A DNA stretch of 53,859 nt from assembly GCA_027311705.1 (NCBI GenBank), contig DAICYJ010000140.1, positions 1-53,859 of the forward strand. Direction: 5' to 3'. The stretch comes from Novosphingobium sp. (GTDB lineage Bacteria > Pseudomonadota > Alphaproteobacteria > Sphingomonadales > Sphingomonadaceae). Each line of letters begins with the position of its first letter. Positions within the stretch are counted from its first letter, which is position 1. Made by a program: the position numbers and the translations under genes. A model generated the notes under the pieces. It was given only the letters and a program-made list of their open reading frames with translations. It did no database searches and had not been told where the DNA came from. Below, in pieces: positions 1-7,810 of this stretch.

Positions 1-335
1 CACGCCAGGCTGAACGCGCGGGTGGCATCGCGGATCAGCGGAAACTGCGGAACAAGGTCTTCGGGCGGGGGTGGGCGGTTGGCCTTGTAGTCCTCGTACA
101 TGGCGTTGCGAAAGGTGATCGAACCCTTGTCGAGAATGACCGCCAGATGGGTCGGACCGTCCGCTTTGTGCAGGTCTTCCGCCAGTTTCCACAGCATCGT
201 GGTGTAACCATAGACCGCACCGACGGGCACGCCGCGCGGGTTCGTCAGCGGGGGCAGGCGGTGATAGGCGCGGAAGATATAGGCCGATCCATCGACGAGA
301 TAGAGGTGCCGGTGGGGGGCGCTGCTGGTTTCCAT
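1..335 (-). CDS. polA: DNA polymerase I, N-terminal part (runs off the window)
   Basis: The first 111 codons of DNA polymerase I, which fills gaps and removes RNA primers during replication and repair. The reading frame is open to the left edge, so the ORF track omits it. The translation holds the start of the 5'-3' exonuclease (FEN-like) domain: 'YLVDGSAYIFRAYH' with the metal-binding Asp15, 'AVYGYTTMLWKL', and 'AVILDKGSITFRNAMYEDYK' followed by 'ANRPPPPEDL'. These are hallmark PolA sequences. The start is the ATG complementary to 333-335; no other start fits the conserved N-terminus as well. The polymerase and 3'-5' exonuclease domains lie outside the window. It is divergent from the small lipoprotein gene. 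Confidence 0.93.
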   Translation of the reverse strand, partial: METSSAPHRHLYLVDGSAYIFRAYHRLPPLTNPRGVPVGAVYGYTTMLWKLAEDLHKADGPTHLAVILDKGSITFRNAMYEDYKANRPPPPEDLVPQFPLIRDATRAFSLA

Positions 336-627
336 TTCGCGGTGTTAGCCGCAGACCGGCCCTTGCGAAAGCGCTTCGGAACTTTCTCGCCCCGTCTGGC
401 GTTTTGAACGCTTGGGCGCACCATCAGGGCTGTTTGGCGCAGCCGAAACGGGCCGAAAAAAGCCTTCCGGAACCGTGCGATAGGCAAGCGATGTCGTCAC
501 GGATACGTCTTGTGCTTGCAACCGAGTGAATTGCCGATTAATTGGACCGAGAAGTCTACCGCCAGAGTAGGCTTTGCGGCGGGCTGCGTGCCCGGCGCGG
601 TTCACTTCAATCCAGGGATTGTAACGC
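336..627. other. Divergent intergenic region between polA and the lipoprotein gene
   Basis: About 290 bp with no credible gene; the overlapping track ORFs are arginine-rich frame shadows. It must hold the polA and lipoprotein promoters. One weak candidate for the lipoprotein gene is TTGCAA at 516-521, a 17-base spacer, then TAATTG at 539-544. The match to a sigma-70 promoter is modest, so this is only a suggestion. Confidence 0.4.
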
Positions 628-840
628 ATGCGCAAGCTCATCCTCGCCGCTGTCGCCGGCACCGCTTTCGCCCTCGCGGGCTGCACCGAGAAGGCTCCTG
701 AAGCCACCGAAGCCGCTGTTGAGTCGACCGAAGCTGCTGACGCTTCGGAAATGGCTGCTGACGCTTCGGGTATGGCTGCAGACGCCAGCTCTTCGGCTTC
801 GGAAGCCGCTGCTGACGCGAGCGAAGCCGCCAAGATGTAA
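628..840 (+). CDS. Small acidic alanine-rich lipoprotein
   Basis: A 70-residue protein with a type II (lipoprotein) signal peptide: 'MRKL', a hydrophobic stretch, then the lipobox L16-A17-G18-C19. The predicted mature part is about 52 residues, almost all Ala, Glu, Asp and Ser. It is built from loose repeats of 'AADAS', with four copies of ADAS visible. No known catalytic domain is present. Such a chain would probably be an extended or helical acidic tether in the periplasm, but its role is unknown. A clear Rho-independent terminator follows within about 30 bp, so it is probably monocistronic and well expressed. Similar low-complexity lipoproteins occur in sphingomonads from general knowledge; no specific homologue is claimed. 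Confidence 0.8.
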   Translation: MRKLILAAVAGTAFALAGCTEKAPEATEAAVESTEAADASEMAADASGMAADASSSASEAAADASEAAKM

Positions 841-870
841 TCCTTTCCCTCACGGGAAAGTTACAGAATT

Positions 871-906
871 AAGGGGTGTGGTTCTTCGGAGCCATGCCCC
901 TTTTTC
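871..906 (+). terminator. Rho-independent terminator of the lipoprotein gene
   Basis: The stem 'GGGGTGTGGTTC' pairs with 'GAGCCATGCCCC' over 12 positions, with G-U wobbles, around a TTCG tetraloop. A run of five T follows. The UUCG loop and the T-tract make this a strong intrinsic terminator 30 bp after the stop codon. Confidence 0.88.
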
Positions 907-947
907 TGTGTGTGCCTTCGGGATGAGCGGAGGGTGAAAGACTTCGA

Positions 948-1292
948 ATGCAGATCGATTTCAATGGCCACAGTCTAGATTTTTTCGACTGCATGGAAGT
1001 GGGGCAGGGCGGTCCCAATGCATGTTTTTTGAGCATCAACGGGCAAAAGCTAGCGGACCACAAATTCGATCCGTCCCCGCTGATGTTTGAAGACCACATT
1101 CTGGTGTCGATGCGAAAGATCACGTTCCTTAAATCAGGTTATGTTCTTGCACGAATTGATCCAGAAACCTGTAAAGTTGAGATCATTTCCAAAGTTCATG
1201 AATACATGAAGCTCCGCAAAGTTCAGGGGCGATCAGTGGAATTCTCGACTTCGTCTTGGGGGGACGGCGTCGCACTCTGCCCCATTCCATGA
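948..1292 (+). CDS. Hypothetical protein, AT-richer orphan
   Basis: A 114-residue ORF starting 'MQIDFNGHSLDFFDCM' and ending 'GVALCPIP'. It has no signal peptide, no membrane helix and no motif I recognise. Composition is normal for a small soluble globular protein, with mixed beta-type hydrophobic patterns such as 'HILVSMRKITFLKSGYVLARI'. The codons use A and T in third positions far more often than neighbouring genes, and G+C looks close to half. That suggests recent acquisition or weak expression. A GGAGGG lies rather far (about 13 nt) upstream of the ATG. It sits between a terminator and a repeat-bearing spacer, like an isolated cargo gene. It could be a small immunity-type or phage-derived protein, but nothing proves this. 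Confidence 0.55.
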   Translation: MQIDFNGHSLDFFDCMEVGQGGPNACFLSINGQKLADHKFDPSPLMFEDHILVSMRKITFLKSGYVLARIDPETCKVEIISKVHEYMKLRKVQGRSVEFSTSSWGDGVALCPIP

Positions 1293-1353
1293 CTAGCTGC
1301 CTCTCTGGGCGCGCTTTCTTCTGTCTATTTGAGTGCCACACGGGCCGCATTAA

Positions 1354-1473
1354 CGTCGCCCCGGACTTGATCCGGGGTCCAGCTTGTTGTGGGCGGTGGG
1401 CGACTTCCACATCGCTTCAGCCTGCCGGATGCGTCGAAAGGCAGCGGGATCCCGGATCAAGTCCGGGATGACG
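1354..1473. repeat. REP-like element with 27-bp imperfect terminal inverted repeats
   Basis: The left end 'CGTCGCCCCGGACTTGATCC' and the right end 'GGATCAAGTCCGGGATGACG' are near-perfect reverse complements about 65 bp apart. The ends continue as GGGGTCC and GGGATCCC. This is the familiar dispersed repeat of sphingomonads and other alphaproteobacteria whose chance translation gives 'IPDQVRDDG'. The whole spacer 1293-1740 (about 450 bp) contains no other supported gene. The right half of the spacer (about 1640-1700) is AT-rich and featureless to my eye. The element lies between converging genes and its transcript would fold into long hairpins. Confidence 0.75.
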
Positions 1474-1740
1474 GGTGGTACATACGGGCGAGGATGAGTG
1501 CTTCCGTGCCCACCGCTGAGCTGACCGCCAACTTTCCTACATCACCGAACGCTGCCACAAAGGCGGCCAAGTTCTTTGAAATCGTCGATCAGGCCAGAAA
1601 TGGCGCGACCCGGAAAGTCACGCCACGTGCGAATAAATAATTGTCGCAAAACGATAATAACGAAATGTCACAAGTCGAAACTGTGTCAACTTGGCCATGT
1701 ATCTCGGTGACGGGAGGCAGGACCAAGCCAGCAATACCGC

Positions 1741-2712
1741 TCAGCGGCGCACCATTTCCATCGTCGAGCGGCCCAGCGGCTGGCTGTAGCCATCGTAGAG
1801 CACGCGGGCGACTTGTGAGATAATGCCCGCATGGGCGGTGTGGCCTTCGGGTCCGGTGACGAAAATCGCAATCGCCAGGTGGCGACCGTCGGGCAGGCGG
1901 ACGATGCCGACGTCGTCGGTCACCCCGGCCAGCGTGCCCGTCTTGTGCGCCAGCAGCGTGCCTTCGGGCAGGCCGGCGCGGATGCGGTTGCGGCCGGTGC
2001 TGGTGCGGGTCATCGTATCGAGCAGCACGGCGCGGCTTTGCGGGCTGAGTGCGTTGCCGCGATCAATGGCCGAAAGCAGCGCGATCATCGCGCGCGGCGT
2101 GCTGCTGGTGCGGGTGTCGATCGTGGTGGCGGGATTGATCCGGCCGTCGTCGCGCACCAGCGTCGCCATCGTGTGGTCCAGCCGCTGGCCGGCAATGCCG
2201 TTGCGCGTCAGCCAGCTGTTGACCGTGGCGATGCCGCCCACGGCCGCGATCAGGCCGTCAGTGGCGTGATTGTCGCTGCGCGTGATGCTCAGCTCCATCA
2301 GATTCTGCGCGGCCATGATCGTGCCGGCGCGGACGGGCGCCACCGAAGTGCGCGCCCTGAGCGGCTGGGCCACCGGCATCATCATCGGGAAAGACTGGTC
2401 GAGCCGCAAGCGCCCCTGCTCCACGCCATCGAGGTACGTTGCGGCAATGGCGATCTTGGCGCAACTGGCCATCGGGAACGGCTGATCGCCGTTGATCAGC
2501 ACCATGCCGCCGCCATCGAGGTCCATCGCGGCAACGCCGATTCGTCCGCGACCCTGCGCAACGATGGCTTCGACCTGTTGCTGGATCGCAAGGTCGCGCT
2601 GGTCCTGCAGCGTAACCGGCGCGCGGCTTTGCACCGCAGGCGCCGTGGCGACAACGGCGGGTGCCGTCAGCAGGAAGGCGGCTGCGAAAAGCCTGATCGA
2701 ACGATGAACCAT
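1741..2712 (-). CDS. Class A beta-lactamase-like serine hydrolase
   Basis: A secreted penicillin-recognising protein. The chosen start gives 'MVHRSIRLFAAAFLLTAPAVVA', a Sec signal peptide; the track ORF starts further upstream without one. Class A motifs are present in order: S83-x-x-K86 ('SCAK', nucleophile and base), S146-D147-N148, and K257-T258-G259 ('HKTGT'). Length (323 residues) fits the family. The usual omega-loop motif ExxLN with the deacylating glutamate is not obvious. The nearest stretch is 'DDGRIN' (188-193), with aspartates where glutamate is expected, and the loop seems several residues longer than in TEM. It could therefore be a weak beta-lactamase, a penicillin-binding hydrolase, or a divergent branch of the family. 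It is convergent with the orphan gene, and metK lies 144 bp behind its start on the same strand. Confidence 0.82.
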   Translation of the reverse strand: MVHRSIRLFAAAFLLTAPAVVATAPAVQSRAPVTLQDQRDLAIQQQVEAIVAQGRGRIGVAAMDLDGGGMVLINGDQPFPMASCAKIAIAATYLDGVEQGRLRLDQSFPMMMPVAQPLRARTSVAPVRAGTIMAAQNLMELSITRSDNHATDGLIAAVGGIATVNSWLTRNGIAGQRLDHTMATLVRDDGRINPATTIDTRTSSTPRAMIALLSAIDRGNALSPQSRAVLLDTMTRTSTGRNRIRAGLPEGTLLAHKTGTLAGVTDDVGIVRLPDGRHLAIAIFVTGPEGHTAHAGIISQVARVLYDGYSQPLGRSTMEMVRR

Positions 2713-2856
2713 GCCGACTTTGTACCCCGACCCGTATTTACCCATGGTTACTATGTCTAACGTATTGCTATTCAAGCGCAAAGGGCAAGGTTCCACCGCC
2801 CGTCGCAAGCGCGGGGCGGAATGGCCGAGGGATAGGTAATTGAATCGGCGAGAAAT

Positions 2857-4074
2857 TTACGCAGCGGCTGCCTTCAGCGCGTCCACCAAGTCGATCCGTT
2901 CCCACGGGAACGTCTCACCTTCGGGCGTGCGGCCGAAGTGGCCGTAAGCTGCCGTCACCGCGTAGATGGGCTTGTTGAGGCCCAATCCCACGCGGATGCC
3001 GCGCGGCGTCAGTCCGCCCAACCGGATGCGCGCGACTTCGGTGATCGCCGCTTCCAGCTTCGCGTCGTCGACCTTGCCGGTGCCGTGGGTATCGACATAG
3101 AGCGACAGCGGCTGCGACACGCCAATGGCATAGGCGATCTGGATGGTGCAGCGCGTGGCAAGCCCAGCCGCAACCACGTTCTTGGCAAGGTAGCGGGTGA
3201 CATAGGCGGCCGAGCGATCGACCTTGGTCGGGTCCTTGCCCGAAAACGCGCCGCCACCGTGCGGCGATGCGCCGCCATAGGTATCGACGATGATCTTGCG
3301 CCCGGTAAGCCCGGCGTCGCCGTCAGGCCCGCCGATCTCGAAGCTGCCGGTGGGGTTGATGTGATAGACGGTGTTGGCCGTCAGCATATCGGCCGGAATG
3401 ATGTCGGCGATGGCCGCCTTCACATAGGCCTTCAGCTCGGCATCGCCTGCGCCTTCGTCGTAACCCGGCTTGTGCTGGGTGGAAACGACGATGGCAGTGG
3501 CTTCCACCGGCTTGCCGCCCGCGAAGCGCAGGGTCACCTGGCTCTTGGCGTCAGGTTCAAGGAACGGTGCCGCGCCCGAGTGGCGATCATCCGCAAGCCG
3601 CTGCAGGATCTTGTGGCTGTAATCCAGCGTGGCGGGCATCAGATCGGGCGTCTCGTCACAGGCGAAGCCGAACATGATGCCCTGGTCGCCCGCGCCTTCG
3701 TCCTTGTTGTCGCCGGCATCCACGCCCTGCGCGATATGGGCAGACTGCGGGTGCAGGTTGTTCTCGAAGCGCAAGGTTTCCCAGTGGAAGCCCGCCTGTT
3801 CATAGCCGATCCGCTTCACCGTGGCGCGAACGGCGGCCTCGACTTCGGCTTCGACGCCGGGCGCCCAGTTGCCATCCGTGTCCATGATGCCGGCGCTGCG
3901 GATTTCGCCGGCGAGCACCACGAGCTGCGTGGTCGTCAGGGTTTCGCAGGCGATGCGCGCTTCGGGGTCCTTGGCGAGGAACAGGTCGACGATGGCGTCG
4001 CTGATCTGATCCGCCACCTTGTCCGGATGGCCTTCGGAAACGCTTTCGGACGTGAAGAGATAGTCGCTGCGCAT
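2857..4074 (-). CDS. metK: S-adenosylmethionine synthetase
   Basis: Makes S-adenosylmethionine from methionine and ATP in the cytoplasm. The 405-residue length is typical for an alphaproteobacterial MetK. Family signatures include '[16 protein letters not shown]' (residues 12-27, ATP/Mg binding), '[12 protein letters not shown]', and '[20 protein letters not shown]' (phosphate-binding loop). The start ATG directly precedes the conserved '[18 protein letters not shown]'. It lies 34 bp downstream of lnt on the same strand. A 22-bp inverted repeat fills that gap, so it probably has its own control by methionine-cycle metabolites even if some transcripts read in from lnt. Confidence 0.97.
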   Translation of the reverse strand: MRSDYLFTSESVSEGHPDKVADQISDAIVDLFLAKDPEARIACETLTTTQLVVLAGEIRSAGIMDTDGNWAPGVEAEVEAAVRATVKRIGYEQAGFHWETLRFENNLHPQSAHIAQGVDAGDNKDEGAGDQGIMFGFACDETPDLMPATLDYSHKILQRLADDRHSGAAPFLEPDAKSQVTLRFAGGKPVEATAIVVSTQHKPGYDEGAGDAELKAYVKAAIADIIPADMLTANTVYHINPTGSFEIGGPDGDAGLTGRKIIVDTYGGASPHGGGAFSGKDPTKVDRSAAYVTRYLAKNVVAAGLATRCTIQIAYAIGVSQPLSLYVDTHGTGKVDDAKLEAAITEVARIRLGGLTPRGIRVGLGLNKPIYAVTAAYGHFGRTPEGETFPWERIDLVDALKAAAA

Positions 4075-4083
4075 GGGATTCCC

Positions 4084-4105
4084 GATATAAAGCTTTCTTT
4101 ATGTC
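4084..4105. promoter_or_regulatory. Inverted-repeat operator candidate upstream of metK
   Basis: On the metK strand the arms read GACATAAAG and CTTTATATC around a 4-base spacer; 8 of 9 arm positions are complementary. It sits 9-31 bp before the metK start, inside the short lnt-metK gap. The shape resembles ArsR-family SAH/SAM-responsive (SahR-type) operators reported upstream of methionine-cycle genes in Proteobacteria. That identification is from memory and is unproven. Confidence 0.5.
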
Positions 4106-4108
4106 GCC

Positions 4109-5680
4109 CTAGCGACCTCGCCGCCGCGTGGCAACCAGCGCCAGCAAAAGAAGAACTGCGGCCCAGCAAAGCCCAAGCACGTTGCCGGTGCGCGCGAACA
4201 GCGTGGGCGGGTGCGCCGGCGGCACCCGTCCATCGAGCCGCCCGGCGACGAGGCGCGGCACGTGCTGGCGGACAATGCCATCGGCATCGATCACCGCACT
4301 GATCCCGGTGGTTGTACTCCGCAATACCGGCAGGCCTTCCTCAATCGCGCGCATCCGCGCCTGCGCCAGATGCTGTGGCGGGCCCCACGAACCGAACCAG
4401 CCGTCGTTGGAAGGATTGAAGATGTAGTCGGGCCGATGCGCGCGATCGACGACCTCGCCGGAAAAGATAATCTCGTAGCAGATCTGGAACCCTGCCTTGC
4501 CGAATGGTCCGAAATCGATGGTTCGCGGGCCGGGGCCGGAGAAGAAATCGAGCGTGCCCGCCACAAACCGCGAAAGGCCGACGGGTTCGAGCAGCCCGCG
4601 CATCGGCAGGTATTCTCCATAAGGCACCAGGTGCGCCTTGGCATAGCTGCCCCGGATCGTGCCGGTGCCGTCGATAGCGGTAATCACGTTCCATGCGCCG
4701 GTGATGTCGTGGTTGCCTTGTTGCGCCAGATCGGTCGCGCCGGTGAACAGCAGCGCACCGGGACCGATCACCCGGCCTATGCGCGCACGCGCCACATCGG
4801 GATCGGAGGCATACGTCGTCTGTTCGTACCAGAAGCGCTGGTAGCCGGGGCGCAGATAGTCGGGCACGCCGCCTTCGGGCCACAGCACCAGCCGCTGCTG
4901 CGCCGGATTGTGCGCGAGCGACAGGCCCGCGGTCGTCTGGAACTGGCTTTCGAACTTGCGCGGATCGTTGATTTCGTCCTGCCGGGTATCGGGTTGGACC
5001 AGCGTGTAGGGCAGCGTGCCCTCGCGGTGGTCGCCGGTCAGCGGTAGCAGGAACAGCACAAGCGGGCCGAACGCATAGGCGGCGGCCAGCGGCCATTTCC
5101 GGCCACGCAGAGCGCGCAGGGCGAATAGCCAGTACCCTGCGAGCAGCACGACCAACCCGGAAAGGGCATAAGTGCCCAGCCATGCGGCGGCATGGGCAAG
5201 ACCGGGCCGTGCAAAGGGACCGAGTGTGACCATCGCCAGCGGGTTCCACGCGAATCCGGTGAACACCCAGGCACGTAGCCATTCGGAAACGATCCAGCAT
5301 GCTGCTAGCGCTGGGACAACGGCGGCCTTGAACCGGCGTTGCAGGAACCATGCGCCCAGCGCCGCAAACGCAGGCCACAGCGCGAGGTAAAGCGCCAGAA
5401 GGACGACCGCGATCCAGCCGAGCCATGTGGGCATTTCTGCCTGATAGGTGAAGGCCGTGGCGATCCAGCCGTTGCCGACGGTGAACAGGCCCAGCCCGAA
5501 CAGCCAGCCGCGCCAAAACGCGCTGCGCCAGCTGCGGGCATGCTCGATGCGGTCGATCAGGAAAGCGAGCGTGGCCAGCGTGAGCGGCCAGAGCGCGAGG
5601 GGCTGGAACCCCGTGGCAGCGATGCCGCCGGCCGCGATAAGCGCGATCGCATCGCGCAGATGGGGGCGGTTATCAAGCAT
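4109..5680 (-). CDS. lnt: Apolipoprotein N-acyltransferase
   Basis: Adds the third acyl chain to the N-terminal cysteine of lipoproteins at the periplasmic face of the inner membrane. The 523-residue protein has a multi-helix N-terminal half (residues 10-215, several membrane segments) followed by a nitrilase-type domain. The catalytic triad is visible: E269 in 'LVLWPEGGVPDY', K348 in 'YAKAHLVPYGEYLP', and C401 in 'QICYEIIFSGEV'. Length and topology match the family. It lies directly upstream of metK and about 60 bp downstream of the DUF4167 gene on the same strand. The lipoprotein gene at 628 encodes one plausible substrate. Confidence 0.96.
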   Translation of the reverse strand: MLDNRPHLRDAIALIAAGGIAATGFQPLALWPLTLATLAFLIDRIEHARSWRSAFWRGWLFGLGLFTVGNGWIATAFTYQAEMPTWLGWIAVVLLALYLALWPAFAALGAWFLQRRFKAAVVPALAACWIVSEWLRAWVFTGFAWNPLAMVTLGPFARPGLAHAAAWLGTYALSGLVVLLAGYWLFALRALRGRKWPLAAAYAFGPLVLFLLPLTGDHREGTLPYTLVQPDTRQDEINDPRKFESQFQTTAGLSLAHNPAQQRLVLWPEGGVPDYLRPGYQRFWYEQTTYASDPDVARARIGRVIGPGALLFTGATDLAQQGNHDITGAWNVITAIDGTGTIRGSYAKAHLVPYGEYLPMRGLLEPVGLSRFVAGTLDFFSGPGPRTIDFGPFGKAGFQICYEIIFSGEVVDRAHRPDYIFNPSNDGWFGSWGPPQHLAQARMRAIEEGLPVLRSTTTGISAVIDADGIVRQHVPRLVAGRLDGRVPPAHPPTLFARTGNVLGLCWAAVLLLLALVATRRRGR

Positions 5681-5739
5681 TGCGGCGGCTTATGCCGGGC
5701 ACCGGGGCCGGCCGCAAGCGGCAGGCCCCGGTCTCGGTC

Positions 5740-6723
5740 TCAGCCTTCCGAAGCGGCGACTTCGGGCAACGGGTTCTTGCGGGGGCGGCCACGCTTGCGC
5801 GGAGCGGGTGCCTCTTCCGCAGCCGGGGCCGCTGCAGCTACCGGCGCTTCGACGACTTCGGGTTCCGGACGCACGCCGATGGCGGGGGGCAGGCTGGAAG
5901 GATCGAGCGCGGCAACCGGAGCAGCGGCAGTTTCGTCACGATCGTCGCGGCGGGGGCGGCGATCGGTGCGGGGACGCAGGCCGCGCGTGGGGCGCGCATC
6001 GCGGACGAAGGGATTGTCCGTCACTTCGGCGATCGGCTCGCCTTCGGCGGCATGAATGCCTTCGCCGGGCAGCGTTTCCTCGAGCGCGGCGACCGGTTCG
6101 GGCCGGCGCGGTTCGCGGTCTTCGCGCGGCGCACGATCGGGCCGTGGTTCCCGATCCTGACGTGGTTCCCGGTCCTGACGCGGTTCGCGATCCGGGCGGG
6201 GCGCGCGGTCCTGCCGGGGCTCGCGCTCCTCGCGCTGCTCTCTCGGCTCACGATCCTGACGCGGCTCACGCTGCTGCTGGTCGCGCGGCTGATCGCGCTG
6301 TTGTTGCTCGCGAGGTTCGCGTTCTTCGCGGCGGGGCGGCTGGCGATCGAAGCCGGGGAAATCGGCTTCCATGCCGAAGTCCATGCTTTCCTCTTCGCCG
6401 TCCTGTTCCTGCCAGCGATCCTGGCCGGGCGCGCCGGGCACGCGCTGGCGCTGCTCGTCCTGACGGACGCGCGCATCGGCGAGCACACGGAAATAGTGGT
6501 CCGCGAACTGGAGATAATATTCGGCCTGGACGCGATCGCCGTTGAGATGCGCGTCCTGCGCCATCTTGCGGTATTTCTCCAGCAACTGGGGGGCATTGCC
6601 CCGCGCACGGCTGTCGATCCGGTTCAGTTGCTGGCCACCGCCACCACCGCCGCCTTGCGGGCGGCCATTGTTGTTGCCGCGACCGCGCCTGCGGTTGTTG
6701 TTGCCACGATTATTGTTGTTCAA
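5740..6723 (-). CDS. DUF4167 domain protein with Arg/Glu/Pro-rich repeat tail
   Basis: The conserved DUF4167 block is near the N-terminus: a 'NNNRRRGRGNNNG' stretch, then 'RIDSRARGNAPQLLEKYRK' and 'AEYYLQFADHYFRVLAD' (about residues 35-90). The rest is low complexity, with many copies of 'EPRQDR/APRPDR' and an AT-hook-like 'RKRGRPRKNP' near the C-terminus. Such composition suggests binding to RNA or DNA, but the function is unknown. I place the start at a TTG (complement 6721-6723), giving 'MNNNNRGNNN' as in the family, with AAGGAA about 9 nt upstream. The longer track ORF adds an unrelated glycine-rich leader. About 240 bp of apparently empty spacer (6724-6964) separates it from prmC. Confidence 0.85.
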   Translation of the reverse strand: MNNNNRGNNNRRRGRGNNNGRPQGGGGGGGQQLNRIDSRARGNAPQLLEKYRKMAQDAHLNGDRVQAEYYLQFADHYFRVLADARVRQDEQRQRVPGAPGQDRWQEQDGEEESMDFGMEADFPGFDRQPPRREEREPREQQQRDQPRDQQQREPRQDREPREQREEREPRQDRAPRPDREPRQDREPRQDREPRPDRAPREDREPRRPEPVAALEETLPGEGIHAAEGEPIAEVTDNPFVRDARPTRGLRPRTDRRPRRDDRDETAAAPVAALDPSSLPPAIGVRPEPEVVEAPVAAAAPAAEEAPAPRKRGRPRKNPLPEVAASEG

Positions 6724-6964
6724 CTCAGACACTTCCTTGTCTGGGGCGGCCCTGCCGAAGTTCCGATGAACCGGTGTGCCGCGAAACCCTCCGCCACCGG
6801 ATCGCAACGGGCGAGCCGGGGTTTCCAGCATCTGCGTGTCGCCAGCCCGAATGGCTGGTCATCCCTGCAAATGGTGGAGCTGGCCGCGACGGGAAGCCTT
6901 CATCCGTCGCTATGCCTGATTTCCCAATTAGTGATGCCACCGCCCATTGCCAAGCGAAAACTTG

Positions 6965-7810
6965 CTACGCCCGCCGCATTTCCACAGCCCTTTCACGCTG
7001 GCCCAGATCACAGTGGATGCGCGCGGAAAGCCCGGCAGCATGAGCGAGGGCCGAAACGCCCCTGCCTTGCGCCGATCCGATCTCCACGATGGCCACGCCC
7101 CCGATTGCGAGCAGGGCGGGCAAGGCCGGTACCAGCAGGCGGTAGTCGTCCATCCCGTCTGGCCCGGCAAACAGCGCTTCGTGCGGTTCGTGATCCGCCA
7201 CCATGCGATCGAGCGCCGCGTCGCTTTCCACATAGGGCGGGTTGGCGAGGACCAGGTCGAACGTGCCGAGCGCATCGGCCCAGCGAGGCTGGGTCCAGTC
7301 GCCCGGCAGCCATTCGGCGCGGCTTGCCAGCCCGGTGCGTTCGCCGTTTGCGCGCGCCACGGCCAGCGCATCGGAAGAGCGGTCGATGCCGGTACCGCGT
7401 GATTGTGGAAACATTGAAAGCGCGGCGAGCAGCAAAGCGCCCGATCCGGTGCCAAGATCGAGAATCCGCGCGGGTGGAGCGTTGCAGGCCGACCGCGCGG
7501 CCTCGATCAGCGTTTCGCTGTCTGCGCGCGGGATCAGCACTGCCGGCGTCACGGCAAGGTTCAGGCCATAGAACTCAGTCTCACCGACGATATAGGCGAC
7601 CGGTTCATGCGCGATGCGCCGCGCCAGCAGGAGTTCGAACTCCGGCGGCGCCGCATCGCGCATGGCGCGCAGGATCAGGTCGTTCCGGGAAACGCCCAGC
7701 GCGGCGGCCATCAGCAGCTCAACATCGAGCCGCGCAGTCGTGCTCGCATCGGCCAGCTCCGCAGCCGCAGACCGCAGCCGCTCGCCCACGCTGGGGGCGG
7801 CTTCACGCAT
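6965..7810 (-). CDS. prmC: Peptide chain release factor N5-glutamine methyltransferase
   Basis: Methylates the glutamine of the GGQ motif of release factors using S-adenosylmethionine, which raises termination efficiency. The 281-residue protein has the HemK/PrmC N-terminal helical domain (residues 5-75), then a Rossmann methyltransferase domain. Motif I is '[12 protein letters not shown]' (116-127) and the substrate-glutamine-binding motif is N190-P-P-Y193. The start ATG lies inside the end of prfA (8-nt overlap), so translation is coupled to the gene whose product is its substrate. Its cofactor is made by MetK, encoded nearby on the same strand. Confidence 0.95.
   Translation of the reverse strand: MREAAPSVGERLRSAAAELADASTTARLDVELLMAAALGVSRNDLILRAMRDAAPPEFELLLARRIAHEPVAYIVGETEFYGLNLAVTPAVLIPRADSETLIEAARSACNAPPARILDLGTGSGALLLAALSMFPQSRGTGIDRSSDALAVARANGERTGLASRAEWLPGDWTQPRWADALGTFDLVLANPPYVESDAALDRMVADHEPHEALFAGPDGMDDYRLLVPALPALLAIGGVAIVEIGSAQGRGVSALAHAAGLSARIHCDLGQRERAVEMRRA

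Noticed and set aside
1389-1640. ORF containing 'GSGIPDQVRDDGW'
   Set aside because: This is chance translation of the REP-like element; the phrase is common in spurious alphaproteobacterial ORFs. The downstream part from 1495 ('MSASVPTAEL') has no supporting motif.
2713-2856. Hairpin CCGCCC...GGGCGG after metK as an intrinsic terminator
   Set aside because: The loop is long and no T-tract follows on the metK strand.
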